The notes below the pieces were generated by a model, which saw nothing but the letters and a program-made list of their open reading frames with translations, ran no database searches and was not told the origin of the DNA. Below are positions 14,859 to 23,447 of a stretch of 23,573 bases of DNA, piece after piece (positions within the stretch are counted from its first letter, which is position 1; each line of letters begins with the position of its first letter). Source of the DNA: CAYUCY01 sp964443525 (GTDB lineage Bacteria; Pseudomonadota; Alphaproteobacteria; Caedimonadales; Caedimonadaceae); assembly GCA_964443525.1 (NCBI GenBank), contig CAYUCY010000019.1:1-23573 (forward strand). The letters are read 5' to 3'. The position numbers and the translations under genes are program-made.

Positions 14859-15827
14859 CTAAATGTCGCACCCTTTCAGGAGCAGTTCCGCGAGCGAATG
14901 AGGCGAAGCGGGCTTTAAAAGCTTTCCAACCTCGGGACCTGAGCTAAAATAGGAGAGTTGATAGCCTCCTCCGATCAAAGCGGTCAAAAGTCCTCCGAAG
15001 CGGTGAGCAACATCAACCCGAGTGTGAATCAGATATTTTGCTCCGAATTCTTTAAATTGCTCAACCGTATCCCTGATTTCATAGGGATCCATACCAGCAG
15101 GCAAAACCATAATGGCTCTTCCAGCAGCCAAGGAAATCAAATCTCTTAGAAACTGAACCTCTATTTCTTGAGACGGGTTGATCCCGGGCGTGTCAATCAC
15201 GAGAGGCACGCTTCTGGGAAGCGTCTTCAGAGTTTGTTGAACCATATTTAAGGACTCAATGTGGTGAAGCGTGACCCCGATCGCCCGTGTGTAAGTTGAA
15301 AGCTGCTCAACGGCACCCGATTTATAATTGTCCGTCGTAATAACTTCCGGCCTAGCCCCCCCGAAAAAAAGTTCGGCGGCCATTTTTGCGACAGCCACCG
15401 TTTTCCCGGAACCCGATAAGCCGATCAAAATAAAAGGCTTTTCAGATTCAAGCTCATCCTCTGAAAAAAGCCGAAACGGACCGATTTGAAAAATTTCTCG
15501 AAGGACGGCTTCCAGCCCCTTCTCGAGGATATCGTGTGGCAAGGCGCTCGCAGCCTGTAAAATAAGATCCCCTTCTTTATCGGGGACATGATGATGTTCA
15601 AGGATTCTGCAAACCACATCTATCGTCTTAAACGGGTTTTGCTTGATGACTTGTTGGTCCCGGAAGCTTGCAAAGGGTTTTCCACCATTGTTTTCAAGGG
15701 CTGCCGTTACTTTTACGTTATTTTGTTCTTCAACAGATGAGATAATGATGGCGTCCGGCCCTAATTCTTTTCGAACCCGCTCCATCGCCTCCGACATATT
15801 AGACGCAATGATCGTCTTTAATCGCAT
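14859..15827 (-). CDS. flhF: Flagellar SRP-type GTPase FlhF
   Basis: FlhF sets the position of flagella at the pole and belongs to the SRP GTPases with Ffh and FtsY. The N-terminal B domain starts MRLKTIIASNMSEAMERVRKELGPDAIIIS, which is diagnostic of FlhF. A helical N domain is followed by the G domain with G1 GLSGSGKT, G2 region DNYKSGAVEQLSTYTRAIGV, G3 DTPG, and G5-like FSSGPEV. The G4 motif is TRVD instead of TKxD. The linker between the B and N domains is short, and 322 residues is compact for the family. The stop is 16 bases before flhG; the start is 66 bases after flhA. The ribosome binding site GGGAG is somewhat close to the start. Confidence 0.93.
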   Translation of the reverse strand: MRLKTIIASNMSEAMERVRKELGPDAIIISSVEEQNNVKVTAALENNGGKPFASFRDQQVIKQNPFKTIDVVCRILEHHHVPDKEGDLILQAASALPHDILEKGLEAVLREIFQIGPFRLFSEDELESEKPFILIGLSGSGKTVAVAKMAAELFFGGARPEVITTDNYKSGAVEQLSTYTRAIGVTLHHIESLNMVQQTLKTLPRSVPLVIDTPGINPSQEIEVQFLRDLISLAAGRAIMVLPAGMDPYEIRDTVEQFKEFGAKYLIHTRVDVAHRFGGLLTALIGGGYQLSYFSSGPEVGKLLKPASPHSLAELLLKGCDI

Positions 15828-15893
15828 TTTGGGCTCCCGTCATTTTTTTGAATCATGGTATCTCCCTGACTTTTATAGACTACCACCTAATTA

Positions 15894-17987
15894 TTAAATT
15901 TTTGCTACTGTTTTAATTCTTGTCTTAGGGTGAATTTCGCTTTGAGAAAAAATAGTCGTCTGAGGCCTGAATCTTTCGATGATAGATCTCAAATAAGGTC
16001 TCACGGCTGAGTTTGCAAGAAGAACGGGCGTCTCCCCCAAAGCCAACTGCTCTTCGAAAACATCTCGGATACGTCCGGTCAACTCCTGAAGCTTGCTGGG
16101 AGGCAGGGCTATTTGGCGCGACTCTGAATCCCCCACAAGAGATTCATTTAAGGTTCGTTCCCATTCGGGTGATAAAATCACGAGAGGCAATACCCCCTCC
16201 CGATTCGTATATTGAGTACATAGTTGTCTTGAAAGTCGGCTTCTTACATGTTCCGTAATTTGTAAAATACTTTTGGTCGACGCACAGGCCTCCGCGACGC
16301 CTTCTAAAATGGTCGGAAGATCCCGAATCGAGACGCGTTCGGAGAGAAGGTTCTGGAGAACCCTTTGAAGTCCCGCTGCCGTCAATTGAGAAGGAATCAG
16401 GTCTCCTAATAATTTTTGATGAGGTTTATCCAGATCATCAAGCAACTTTTGCGTCTCAGCAAAGCTCAAAAGATCTGATGTATTATCGCGAATCAATTCA
16501 CTTAAATGAGTACTGATAACCGTCATGGGCTCAACAACGGTATATCCCTTGCTTTCAGCTTCAGAACGCAGGTTATGCGCAATCCACATAGCTCGCAGGC
16601 CGAAGGTCGGCTCAATCGTAGGCTCTCCTGCAAGCTGAATATCCCGTGCTTCGGGGTCCATCACAAGAAGCATGTTGGGTCTGATGTCACCTCTCCCGAC
16701 TTCAATTTCTTTAATTCGAATGACATACGTCGTAGAAGGCAACTCCAAATTATCCTGAATGCGAACGGTTGGAAGGACAAATCCGACTTCCCGAGCCAAT
16801 TGCAACCGTAAGGACCTTATTTGATCGCTCAGCTTCTCTCCCTGCTCCCCATTCACGAGAGGCAGAAGAGAATACCCGAGCTCAAGACGAACTTGATCTA
16901 TTTGCATAGCGGCCGCCAAGGGATCCGTCTGGGGTTGAATGTCCTTAGGTTGAGAATCTTGAAGGGCTTTCTCCTGAGTCTCACGGTCATTTCTTTCCGT
17001 GAGCTTCCACGCGGTCGTTCCCGTGGTAAGCGCTAAGAAAAGAAAAGGAAGCATAGGCATGCCGGGCAAGAGCGAGAGCGCCGCCATCAGAAAAGAACTC
17101 AGCCCCAAAGCCGTAGGATACGCACTCAACTGTTTAAACAAAACCTTGTCTGCGGATCCCTCGATTCCCGCTTTTGAAACAAGCATACCTGCTGCCGTCG
17201 ACACGATGAGGGCGGGGATTTGAGTGATCAAACCATCTCCGACTGTAAGAAGCGTATAGCTTTGTGCAGCCTCCCCTAAAGAAAGACCGTTTTGAGCAAC
17301 TCCGATGATCATCCCTCCAACCGCGTTAATAAAGGTGATGCAAAGGCCAGCAATCGCATCCCCTCGCACGAATTTAGCGGCTCCGTCCATGGCTCCGAAG
17401 AAATTTGATTCTTCTTCAAGCTGCCTGCGACGCCGACGCGCCTCCTCTTCATTAATAAGTCCCGCCGATAAATCCGCATCAATGGCCATCTGTTTTCCCG
17501 GCATGGCATCCAGAGTAAATCGGGCTGAGACCTCTGCAATACGTCCCGATCCCTTTGTAATTACGACAAAGTTCACGATAACCAAGATTGCAAAGACAAT
17601 GAAACCAATCACATAGTTACCACCCATCACGAAATTGCCGAAAGCTTGTATGACAGCCCCCGCCGCATTGGGACCTTCATGACCGTCCGTGAGAATGAGA
17701 CGCGTCGATGCAACATTAAGAGCCAACCGCAACATCGTCGAAACCAAAAGAACGGTTGGAAAAGAGCTAAAGTCCAGAGGCTTTTCAATAAAAAGAGCGG
17801 TCATCAGAATGAGAACGGAAAAAGTAAGAGACAATGCTAAGGAGATATCCAGAAACCATTTCGGCATGGGGAGGATCAAAACAACCATAATGGCAATCAA
17901 AGCAAGGGCAAAAACCACGTCACCCCGCCGCATTGCAGACGCAACTCTTGAAAAGCCTATTGAGGGTCTATCACGCACTTCCATCAT
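15894..17987 (-). CDS. flhA: Flagellar export gate protein FlhA
   Basis: FlhA is the largest membrane component of the flagellar type III export gate and uses proton-motive force. Residues about 25-330 contain the eight-helix membrane domain, with the FHIPEP-family stretch FPTVLLVSTMLRLALNVAS and the conserved cytoplasmic loop SARFTLDAMPGKQMAIDADL. The cytosolic domain (about 360-697) docks chaperone-substrate complexes. Length (697) is normal. It starts MMEVRDRPSIGF with no clear Shine-Dalgarno sequence, which is odd in this cluster. It lies 134 bases after flbD, and no terminator is visible between them. Confidence 0.96.
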   Translation of the reverse strand: MMEVRDRPSIGFSRVASAMRRGDVVFALALIAIMVVLILPMPKWFLDISLALSLTFSVLILMTALFIEKPLDFSSFPTVLLVSTMLRLALNVASTRLILTDGHEGPNAAGAVIQAFGNFVMGGNYVIGFIVFAILVIVNFVVITKGSGRIAEVSARFTLDAMPGKQMAIDADLSAGLINEEEARRRRRQLEEESNFFGAMDGAAKFVRGDAIAGLCITFINAVGGMIIGVAQNGLSLGEAAQSYTLLTVGDGLITQIPALIVSTAAGMLVSKAGIEGSADKVLFKQLSAYPTALGLSSFLMAALSLLPGMPMLPFLFLALTTGTTAWKLTERNDRETQEKALQDSQPKDIQPQTDPLAAAMQIDQVRLELGYSLLPLVNGEQGEKLSDQIRSLRLQLAREVGFVLPTVRIQDNLELPSTTYVIRIKEIEVGRGDIRPNMLLVMDPEARDIQLAGEPTIEPTFGLRAMWIAHNLRSEAESKGYTVVEPMTVISTHLSELIRDNTSDLLSFAETQKLLDDLDKPHQKLLGDLIPSQLTAAGLQRVLQNLLSERVSIRDLPTILEGVAEACASTKSILQITEHVRSRLSRQLCTQYTNREGVLPLVILSPEWERTLNESLVGDSESRQIALPPSKLQELTGRIRDVFEEQLALGETPVLLANSAVRPYLRSIIERFRPQTTIFSQSEIHPKTRIKTVAKI

Positions 17988-18121
17988 TCAGTCTACTAAA
18001 CTACCAATCGTATGCTTTACTACTCTTCTTCTACCCAAGATGTCTCTTCGCTAGCTGCCGTGTTGACTTAACGCGTTACGAAGAGCTTGCTAAATCCTTC
18101 CAACTTCAAATATTCAACCCT

Positions 18122-19471
18122 CTAGACTGCTGCTTCTATTCCTACGCTTTTCGATGTCCCTTCTTTGAGTGTTTGCTGATCACTATATTGTTTTAACTTG
18201 TTACGAAGCGTTCTGATGGAAATTCCTAAAATGTTAGCTGCTTGCGTCCGATTTCCGAGGCAATGGCTCAGTGTTCCGATAATCAGATCTTTTTCCACGT
18301 CAGCAACTGTTCTACCGATGAGAGGATTCCCGATTATTTCTTTTTTCTCCGAAGACCCTTGATTCAGGATTTTAACCCCGGACAACTGAATCACCTCTTC
18401 GGAAATTTCTTTCTCGCTTGAAAGGAGGACGCATCTGTGAATCGTGTTTTCCAGCTCCCTCACGTTTCCGCGCCAGGGATGACGACGGAGTGCTTCCCGA
18501 GCCCCTGCAGAAAGAGTTCTCATTTCGAGACCGTTTGCTTTGGAATATTTCTCGATAAAGTATTCCGCTAACGACTCGATATCCAATACGCGCTCTCTTA
18601 AGGGCGGTAATTCAATCCTGACGACGTTCAATCGATAATAAAGGTCTTCCCGGAAAGTTCCCTTCTGAGCTTCTTCTTCCAGATTCCTATTGCTTGTCGC
18701 CAAAATTCGGATGTCGACCTTAACAGGTTTTGTGCCTCCGATCCGATCGATCTCCCTTTCTTGAATTGCTCTTAAAAGTTTCGCCTGCAGGAGAGGGTGC
18801 ATTTCGCTGATTTCATCAAGTAAAAGAGTTCCGCCGTTGGCTTCCTCAAATTTCCCGATGCGGCGTGCAACCGCTCCCGTAAAGGCTCCTTTTTCGTAAC
18901 CAAAGAGTTCGGATTCCAGGAGATTTTCAGGAATTGCAGCACAATTGACTGAAATAAACGGTTTCGACTTTCTTCTGCTTTGACGATGGATAAAGCGAGC
19001 CATGACCTCTTTGCCGGTTCCCGACTCCCCTGTGATCAGGATACTAGCATCACTTGGAGCAATTTGTTCGGCCAGCTTCAAGGTATTTTTCATGACGGGG
19101 TCCCGATAAATTAGGGCATCATCATCACTTGCAACCGTCTCCAAAACAGCTGCAATCAAATCTGCCTCGGGAGGCAGAGGAAGATATTCTTTCGCTCCCG
19201 CCTTGATCGCTTTAACAGCCAAAGAGGAATCCGTTCCGATACCACAAGCCACAACGGGGACAGTAAAGCGTTCTTCCTTTAATCGCTCAATAAGATCTCC
19301 CACATTCAAGGCAACATCGATCAAAACCATATCAGCACCTTTCCCGGATCGAAGCATCTTAAGAGCCGTTTCAAGGTCATCGACATGAGTAATATGGGCT
19401 CCTCGGCTCAACGCAATTCTACTTGCCGTTCCGATATGTCCGTTGAGTTGACCGACAATGAGTAGACGCAT
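18122..19471 (-). CDS. flbD: Sigma-54-dependent flagellar transcription activator FlbD
   Basis: An enhancer-binding protein that turns on late (class III/IV) flagellar promoters with sigma-54. The receiver-like domain (residues 1-115) is degenerate: it starts MRLLIVGQLNGHIG without the acidic pair, and the usual KP is LP in EYLPLPPE, although an Asp remains in VLIDVAL. The AAA+ domain has Walker A GESGTGKE, the sigma-54 contact loop GAFTGA, Walker B GGTLLLDEISEM and an arginine-finger region. The C-terminal Fis-type helix-turn-helix is HCLGNRTQAANILGISIRTL. The whole protein closely follows Caulobacter FlbD, which is controlled by FliX rather than by phosphorylation; no fliX is in the window. 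It starts 36 bases after fliN. Confidence 0.95.
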   Translation of the reverse strand: MRLLIVGQLNGHIGTASRIALSRGAHITHVDDLETALKMLRSGKGADMVLIDVALNVGDLIERLKEERFTVPVVACGIGTDSSLAVKAIKAGAKEYLPLPPEADLIAAVLETVASDDDALIYRDPVMKNTLKLAEQIAPSDASILITGESGTGKEVMARFIHRQSRRKSKPFISVNCAAIPENLLESELFGYEKGAFTGAVARRIGKFEEANGGTLLLDEISEMHPLLQAKLLRAIQEREIDRIGGTKPVKVDIRILATSNRNLEEEAQKGTFREDLYYRLNVVRIELPPLRERVLDIESLAEYFIEKYSKANGLEMRTLSAGAREALRRHPWRGNVRELENTIHRCVLLSSEKEISEEVIQLSGVKILNQGSSEKKEIIGNPLIGRTVADVEKDLIIGTLSHCLGNRTQAANILGISIRTLRNKLKQYSDQQTLKEGTSKSVGIEAAV

Positions 19472-19507
19472 AGCTAACTCCCTTTTTTATCCTTTTTTAA
19501 GTGTCCC

Positions 19508-19906
19508 TCAGGCCCTATCCGACTTGATAATCTCAGTCATAGTGATGCCTAAATGCTCGTCTACAACCACGACTTCACCGCGTGCAACGAGCCGATTGTT
19601 GACGAAAATATCAACGGCTTCACCGACTTTTCGATCTAGTTCAATTACGGCACCTCTTCCGAGTTTTAAGAGTTGATTCACAGGAAGAGTCGCACGACCT
19701 AAAACTGCTGAAACCTGAACAGGCACCTCATAGACGGCTGTCAGTTCCTCGTCGTTCGGTTTTTCCGATTTTGCGTGGGAAGGATAGTTTTCTTCCTCCC
19801 CCCCATCCATTTCGGGAGGGTTCAGAGTTGAGGATTCGAGATTTTCCTTGATTTCCTTATCTGACTGGGATTCTCCCTGTTCGATCCTCGTTTCTTCTTC
19901 ACTCAT
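19508..19906 (-). CDS. fliN: Flagellar motor switch protein FliN
   Basis: FliN forms the lower C-ring of the switch and helps load export cargo. The first 60 residues are acidic and low in complexity. The SpoA (surface presentation) domain follows: VYEVPVQVSAVLGRATLPVNQLLKLGRGAVIELDRKVGE ends in ARGEVVVVDEHLGITMTEI (written as separate motifs: VPVQVSAVLGR, LGRGAVIELDR, GEVVVVDEHLGI). I chose the ATG at 19906 because AAGGAGAG lies 8 bases upstream. An ATG at 19930 would add eight residues without a ribosome binding site. The start overlaps fliH by 8 bases. At 132 residues it is a standard FliN. Confidence 0.94.
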   Translation of the reverse strand: MSEEETRIEQGESQSDKEIKENLESSTLNPPEMDGGEEENYPSHAKSEKPNDEELTAVYEVPVQVSAVLGRATLPVNQLLKLGRGAVIELDRKVGEAVDIFVNNRLVARGEVVVVDEHLGITMTEIIKSDRA

Positions 19907-20570
19907 TGTCTCTCTCCTTATCTGACTCAACGGATGATTCTTTTTTTGCCGAAGAGGGTTCTGTTGCTAACGAAATCTTTATTGCTCCCAAGCGTTGTAG
20001 AGCTTGTTCGATTTCTTCCTCGATCCTTTCGAAGCGACGCTCAAGACCGCCTCCTTCCCAACGGATCAGAACATCCCTCTCGGAAAGGTCCTGACTCCCT
20101 GATACAACGGCTTTGTAATCTTCGGGAGCCTCGGATGCTATCTCGGAAACCAAACGCTCAATCCGCTCGCTCAAGGAAGCGCTGACGGTAATTTCAATTT
20201 TCTTTTCCTCTTTTGATTCAAAGGCTTTTCGCACAACGGCTTCAATTTCCGTAAAAGCGCCTTGATCAATAAAATGGGGCAAGAGTTTTCTTAAAATCTG
20301 CGCCCCCATTTCAGCTACTTCCCGATAGGCTGTCTCTTCAATTTCTTTTTGAATCCTCATCAAAATTTCAAACTCACCCTTCAAGCGATCAATACATTGC
20401 CTTTCAATCCCTTCCATTGCATGTTGCCAACCGTCTTTCTTACCGCTTTCATAAGCACGCTCCTTCTCAAGAGCGAGATCGTCTTCCGAATAGACAGGAG
20501 GTTTCTTGCCGGCAATTTCGATATCCGACGCAAATACCGTATCAAAACTAAACTTCCTCGCCTTTTTCAT
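19899..20570 (-). CDS. fliH: Flagellar export regulator FliH (FlbE type)
   Basis: FliH binds and restrains the export ATPase FliI at the base of the motor. The 223-residue protein has a charged N terminus with a glycine-spaced ALEKERAYESGKKDGW segment typical of FliH. A long helical region and a C-terminal stretch ending in ALQRLGAIKISL, with a charged tail rich in Glu and Lys, complete it. Sequence conservation is low in this family, so the name rests partly on the position between fliG and fliN. It starts 3 bases after the fliG stop. Confidence 0.85.
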   Translation of the reverse strand: MKKARKFSFDTVFASDIEIAGKKPPVYSEDDLALEKERAYESGKKDGWQHAMEGIERQCIDRLKGEFEILMRIQKEIEETAYREVAEMGAQILRKLLPHFIDQGAFTEIEAVVRKAFESKEEKKIEITVSASLSERIERLVSEIASEAPEDYKAVVSGSQDLSERDVLIRWEGGGLERRFERIEEEIEQALQRLGAIKISLATEPSSAKKESSVESDKERDNE

Positions 20571-20573
20571 TTC

Positions 20574-21608
20574 TTAGCCCACCATCTCGGAGTCATCGTC
20601 ATCGTCTCTGATGGCGACTTCCCCTCTTGCGGCCAAATCTTTCACTTGTAGAACGATATTCATTTGTGCTTCATCCACATCCCGAATACGAACCATACCA
20701 AGCGCTTCCATATCCTCTTTCAAGAGTTTAGCTGCTCGTTCCGACATGTTTTTAAAGAAAAGATCCTTGATGACGTCGCTGGCACCCTTCAAAGCAAGAG
20801 CCATTTTTGCCTTGTCCACAACTCTGATGACGGCCTGCATGCTGTTTGCATCCAACTTGACCAAATCATCAAAGGTAAACATGAGGGACTTGACACGATC
20901 AGCCGCCTCGCTGTCCTTTTCTTCAAGAGCAGCCATATATTTTGCCTCACTTGCGCGATCGAAGGCATTGAAGATTTCAGCCATCTGCTCATAGGGATCT
21001 ACGGCAGCCGTTTTAGATAGATTTGCCATAAATTCGGATCTGAGCGTCGTCTCGATTTCCTCCAAAATGTCCCTCTGCACATTATCGATTCGAAGCATTC
21101 TTTGGATGACCTCGATACTCAACTCTTCGGGAAGCAACGGGATCACACGAGCAGCCTGATCCGGCTTAATCTTTGAAAGGACGACAGCCACCGTCTGGGG
21201 ATATTCATTCTTTAAAAAGGTGGCGAGAACATCTTCTCCGATGTTGCTCAATTTATCCCAAACCGTCCGACCGGAAGGTCCTCGAATTTCTTCCATAAGT
21301 TTTTTGACTTTGCTCGTATCAAAGATCTTGCTCAGAATTTTTTCCGTCGTCTCCAAAGAGCCATAGACGGATCCCGTTGTGGATACTTTCTCAGCGAACT
21401 CATAGTAAAGGTGCTCAACAACCTCCGACTTGATGGTCCCGAGATGTGCCATTTTATGGGACAGCTCTTTGACTTCGATGTCTTCGAGCTTTTGAAAAAT
21501 CTTAGCGACATAGGTATCGGGCAAGGACAACATCAAAATTGCGGCCTTATCAAGTCCCGACAATTTTCTCGTATACTTATTATTTTGTGCAACAGCAGCT
21601 TCAGCCAT
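20574..21608 (-). CDS. fliG: Flagellar motor switch protein FliG
   Basis: FliG couples the stator to the rotor and sits on the FliF ring. All three domains are present in 344 residues. The N-terminal domain has LSGLDKAAILMLSLPDTYVAKIF. The middle domain has NEYPQTVAVVLSKIKPDQAARVIPLLPEE (EHPQ-type motif, here EYPQ). The C-terminal torque domain has MFTFDDLVKLD, ALKGASDVIKDLFFKNMSERAA and the charged helix that follows. It ends in an acidic tail (RDDDDDSEMVG). The start is 3 bases after the fliF stop. Confidence 0.96.
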   Translation of the reverse strand: MAEAAVAQNNKYTRKLSGLDKAAILMLSLPDTYVAKIFQKLEDIEVKELSHKMAHLGTIKSEVVEHLYYEFAEKVSTTGSVYGSLETTEKILSKIFDTSKVKKLMEEIRGPSGRTVWDKLSNIGEDVLATFLKNEYPQTVAVVLSKIKPDQAARVIPLLPEELSIEVIQRMLRIDNVQRDILEEIETTLRSEFMANLSKTAAVDPYEQMAEIFNAFDRASEAKYMAALEEKDSEAADRVKSLMFTFDDLVKLDANSMQAVIRVVDKAKMALALKGASDVIKDLFFKNMSERAAKLLKEDMEALGMVRIRDVDEAQMNIVLQVKDLAARGEVAIRDDDDDSEMVG

Positions 21609-21611
21609 AGA

Positions 21612-23307
21612 TTAATCCTCATACATCCAGTTCCGAACGAGGGAAACGGCTTCCTCCGTCCTAGTATCGATAATCTCTCCTATTTTCTTAAGCGAGGACT
21701 CTCTGATCTGCCCTTCAACCTGTTTCATAGAAATCATCCGATCAAGCTCCCCCGCTTTCGATGAGCTGAAGTCAGCCACCTGAGGGACGGGTGTTTGGAA
21801 CTGAGGAGCCGCTGGTCCTGTAACGGCGGCAACCGGCATCGGTTGAGCCAATTGAGGAACAACTTGAAGAGGATATTGGGACATATTGTCGTTTTCAGGG
21901 ATCCCTTCCCGCTTTGGCATTCCTTCGATCACTTTTCCGATTACGGGCTTAACGACCATAAGAAGAACAAGAAGTCCCAAAAGCCCGATCACAAGGAGTT
22001 CAACGATTCGCATTAAATCTCCCTTTGTCAGGCCCAGGAAAACCCCTTCCGAGAGTTCTGGCACATCAAGATCTTCTTGAGCAAACCGCATATTGACAAC
22101 CTCAAGACTATCTTTTCGTTCCTCATTATAGCCGATTGCCGACTTGATGAGCTTTGTCAATTGCTCCATTTCTTCCTTCGGTCGCGGTGTATAATTGACC
22201 TTTCCATCCTCCGATTTTTTATAGGTACCATCTACGAGAACAGCCACGGACAAGCGCTTGATACCGCCGATTTCTCGCACATGTGTCTTGACAAATTTCG
22301 AGACCTCATAGTTCAGTGTTTCTTGCGCCCTTTTAGAGTGAGAACTGCTCCCACCTGCCTTATCGGCCCCCGCATTAGGAATTGCGGATTCGACGCTTGA
22401 AGCCCCTCCTGCTGACGCTGCTGCCGAATTTTCTCCTTCCTCGGAACTTTGACTTGAACGCAGGACTTGTCCTTCTGGGTCATATTTTTCACTGTTTTCC
22501 GTGATACGATCGAGATCCAGATCAACCGTTACCTCCGCTCTGACCTTCCCCAATCCCACATATTTTTCGACGAGATGTTCAACGGTCTGCGCAATTCTGC
22601 TTTCATGAGAGATCTTGAGTTCGTCGAGATTAGATGCCGTCACTTGTTCGGGACTGTTGCCTCCTCTTGCAAGCAAATTCCCGGCGTCATCAACGATTGA
22701 CACCCGATCCGGCGACAAATTCGGGACAGCCGAGGCCACCAAATGTTGAATCGCTTGCACTTTTGAGGCTTTAAGCTTACCTGGACCGTTTAGTCTTAAA
22801 ATGATGGAGGCACTGGGATCTTGACGATCGCGACTGAAAAGTTCACGCCTCGGTAAAACCAGATGCACGCGAGCGGAAGCCACATTTGCAAGACTGGTGA
22901 TCGTTCTTGCTAGCTCCCCCTCTAGGGCTCTCAAATTATTTATATCCTGAATAAATCCCGATGTTCCGAAGGACTCTCCTTTATCAAAAATTTCATAGCC
23001 GACGACACCACCCCGCGGCAGGCCGGCCTCCGCCATATCCATGCGCAATCTCGCCACCTTGTCGGCAGGGACGTAAATCTGATTGCCCGCTCCCTTCACT
23101 TGAACAGGAATCCCCATCCCTTCGATTCGGGAGACGATATGACCTGCATCCGCCAAATCCAATTCTGCATATAGAAGAGCCATCTGGGGCTCGGAAAACT
23201 TTTGGGTGATATAATAAAGACTGCTCATCATCCCGATAAGAACCGTTGCGATAACGGCAAGTCTAANNNNNNNNNNAGCTCCTAAGCGTTCCGATAAAGG
23301 CTTCCAC
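21612..23307 (-). CDS. fliF: Flagellar MS-ring protein FliF (frame interrupted by assembly gap)
   Basis: FliF forms the MS ring in the inner membrane. The clear part starts RLAVIATVLIGMMSSLYYI (first membrane helix) and continues with SEPQMALLYAELDLADAGHIV, the YscJ-like ring domain, RALEGELARTI, a low-complexity Ser/Gly/Ala linker, a second membrane helix (LLVIGLLGLLVLLMVVKPVI) and the C-terminal FliG-binding tail ending SLVRNWMYED. The true start is probably the GTG at 23307 (VEAFIGTLRS), behind GAGGGGG, as FliF proteins begin with a short helix ending S-L-G-x-x-R-L-A. Ten Ns at 23267-23276 fall between. With 10 the frame breaks; a length divisible by 3, such as 9, restores it. The next in-frame ATG (23231) would delete most of the first membrane helix. 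Confidence 0.93.
23267..23276. other. Assembly gap (10 N) inside the fliF 5' end
   Basis: The coding frame before the gap (from the GTG at 23307) and after it differ by one base when ten Ns are counted. The gap length is therefore a placeholder, most simply 9 bases in reality. Confidence 0.97.
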
Positions 23308-23367
23308 GGAGGTCCCCCTCTTTATTTTCTTTTTTTCTTAATTTTGATTAAAAATATCCTGAAGACA

Positions 23368-23383
23368 GTTAAGCAATGGTTAA
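23368..23383 (-). promoter_or_regulatory. CtrA-type binding site upstream of fliF
   Basis: On the minus strand the sequence is TTAACCATTGCTTAAC: two TTAA half-sites 7 bases apart, with the extra C after the second half, exactly the full CtrA consensus (TTAA-N7-TTAAC). It lies about 60 bases before the fliF GTG, where CtrA sites overlap the -35 region of early flagellar promoters in Caulobacter. A TTTAAT further downstream, 18 bases after TTGCTT, could be the -10. Confidence 0.7.
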
Positions 23384-23390
23384 TTTCTGG

Positions 23391-23409
23391 ATTTTCTGGG
23401 GCAGAAAAT
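23391..23409. repeat. Perfect inverted repeat upstream of fliF
   Basis: ATTTTCTG (23391-23398) and CAGAAAAT (23402-23409) are exact complements separated by GGG. The short spacer and lack of a T-run suggest a protein-binding operator more than a terminator. It lies 7 bases beyond the CtrA-type site. Confidence 0.55.
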
Positions 23410-23422
23410 GCCGCATCAGAGG

Positions 23423-23447
23423 AACTTTTTGCAACTTTTTCGAAAAA
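23423..23447. repeat. Tandem AACTTTTT repeat joined to a TTTTTCGAAAAA palindrome
   Basis: AACTTTTTGC and AACTTTTTCG stand in direct tandem (23423-23442), and the second copy forms the 12-base palindrome TTTTTCGAAAAA (23436-23447). The rest of the region to 23573 has no convincing gene. Confidence 0.45.

Noticed and set aside
17689..18054. A 121-codon plus-strand frame antisense to the flhA 5' end
   Set aside because: Its composition is Arg/Lys-rich and repetitive, it has no ribosome binding site, and it is a mirror of the FlhA membrane domain coding sequence.
18068..18077. Palindrome TAACGCGTTA between flbD and flhA
   Set aside because: It is a single short palindrome without a T-run or partner site, so chance is a sufficient explanation.
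23398..23411. A GG-N10-GC pattern on the plus strand that looks like a sigma-54 -24/-12 promoter
   Set aside because: The remaining consensus positions are poor, the match is inside the inverted repeat, and no gene is visible downstream in the window.
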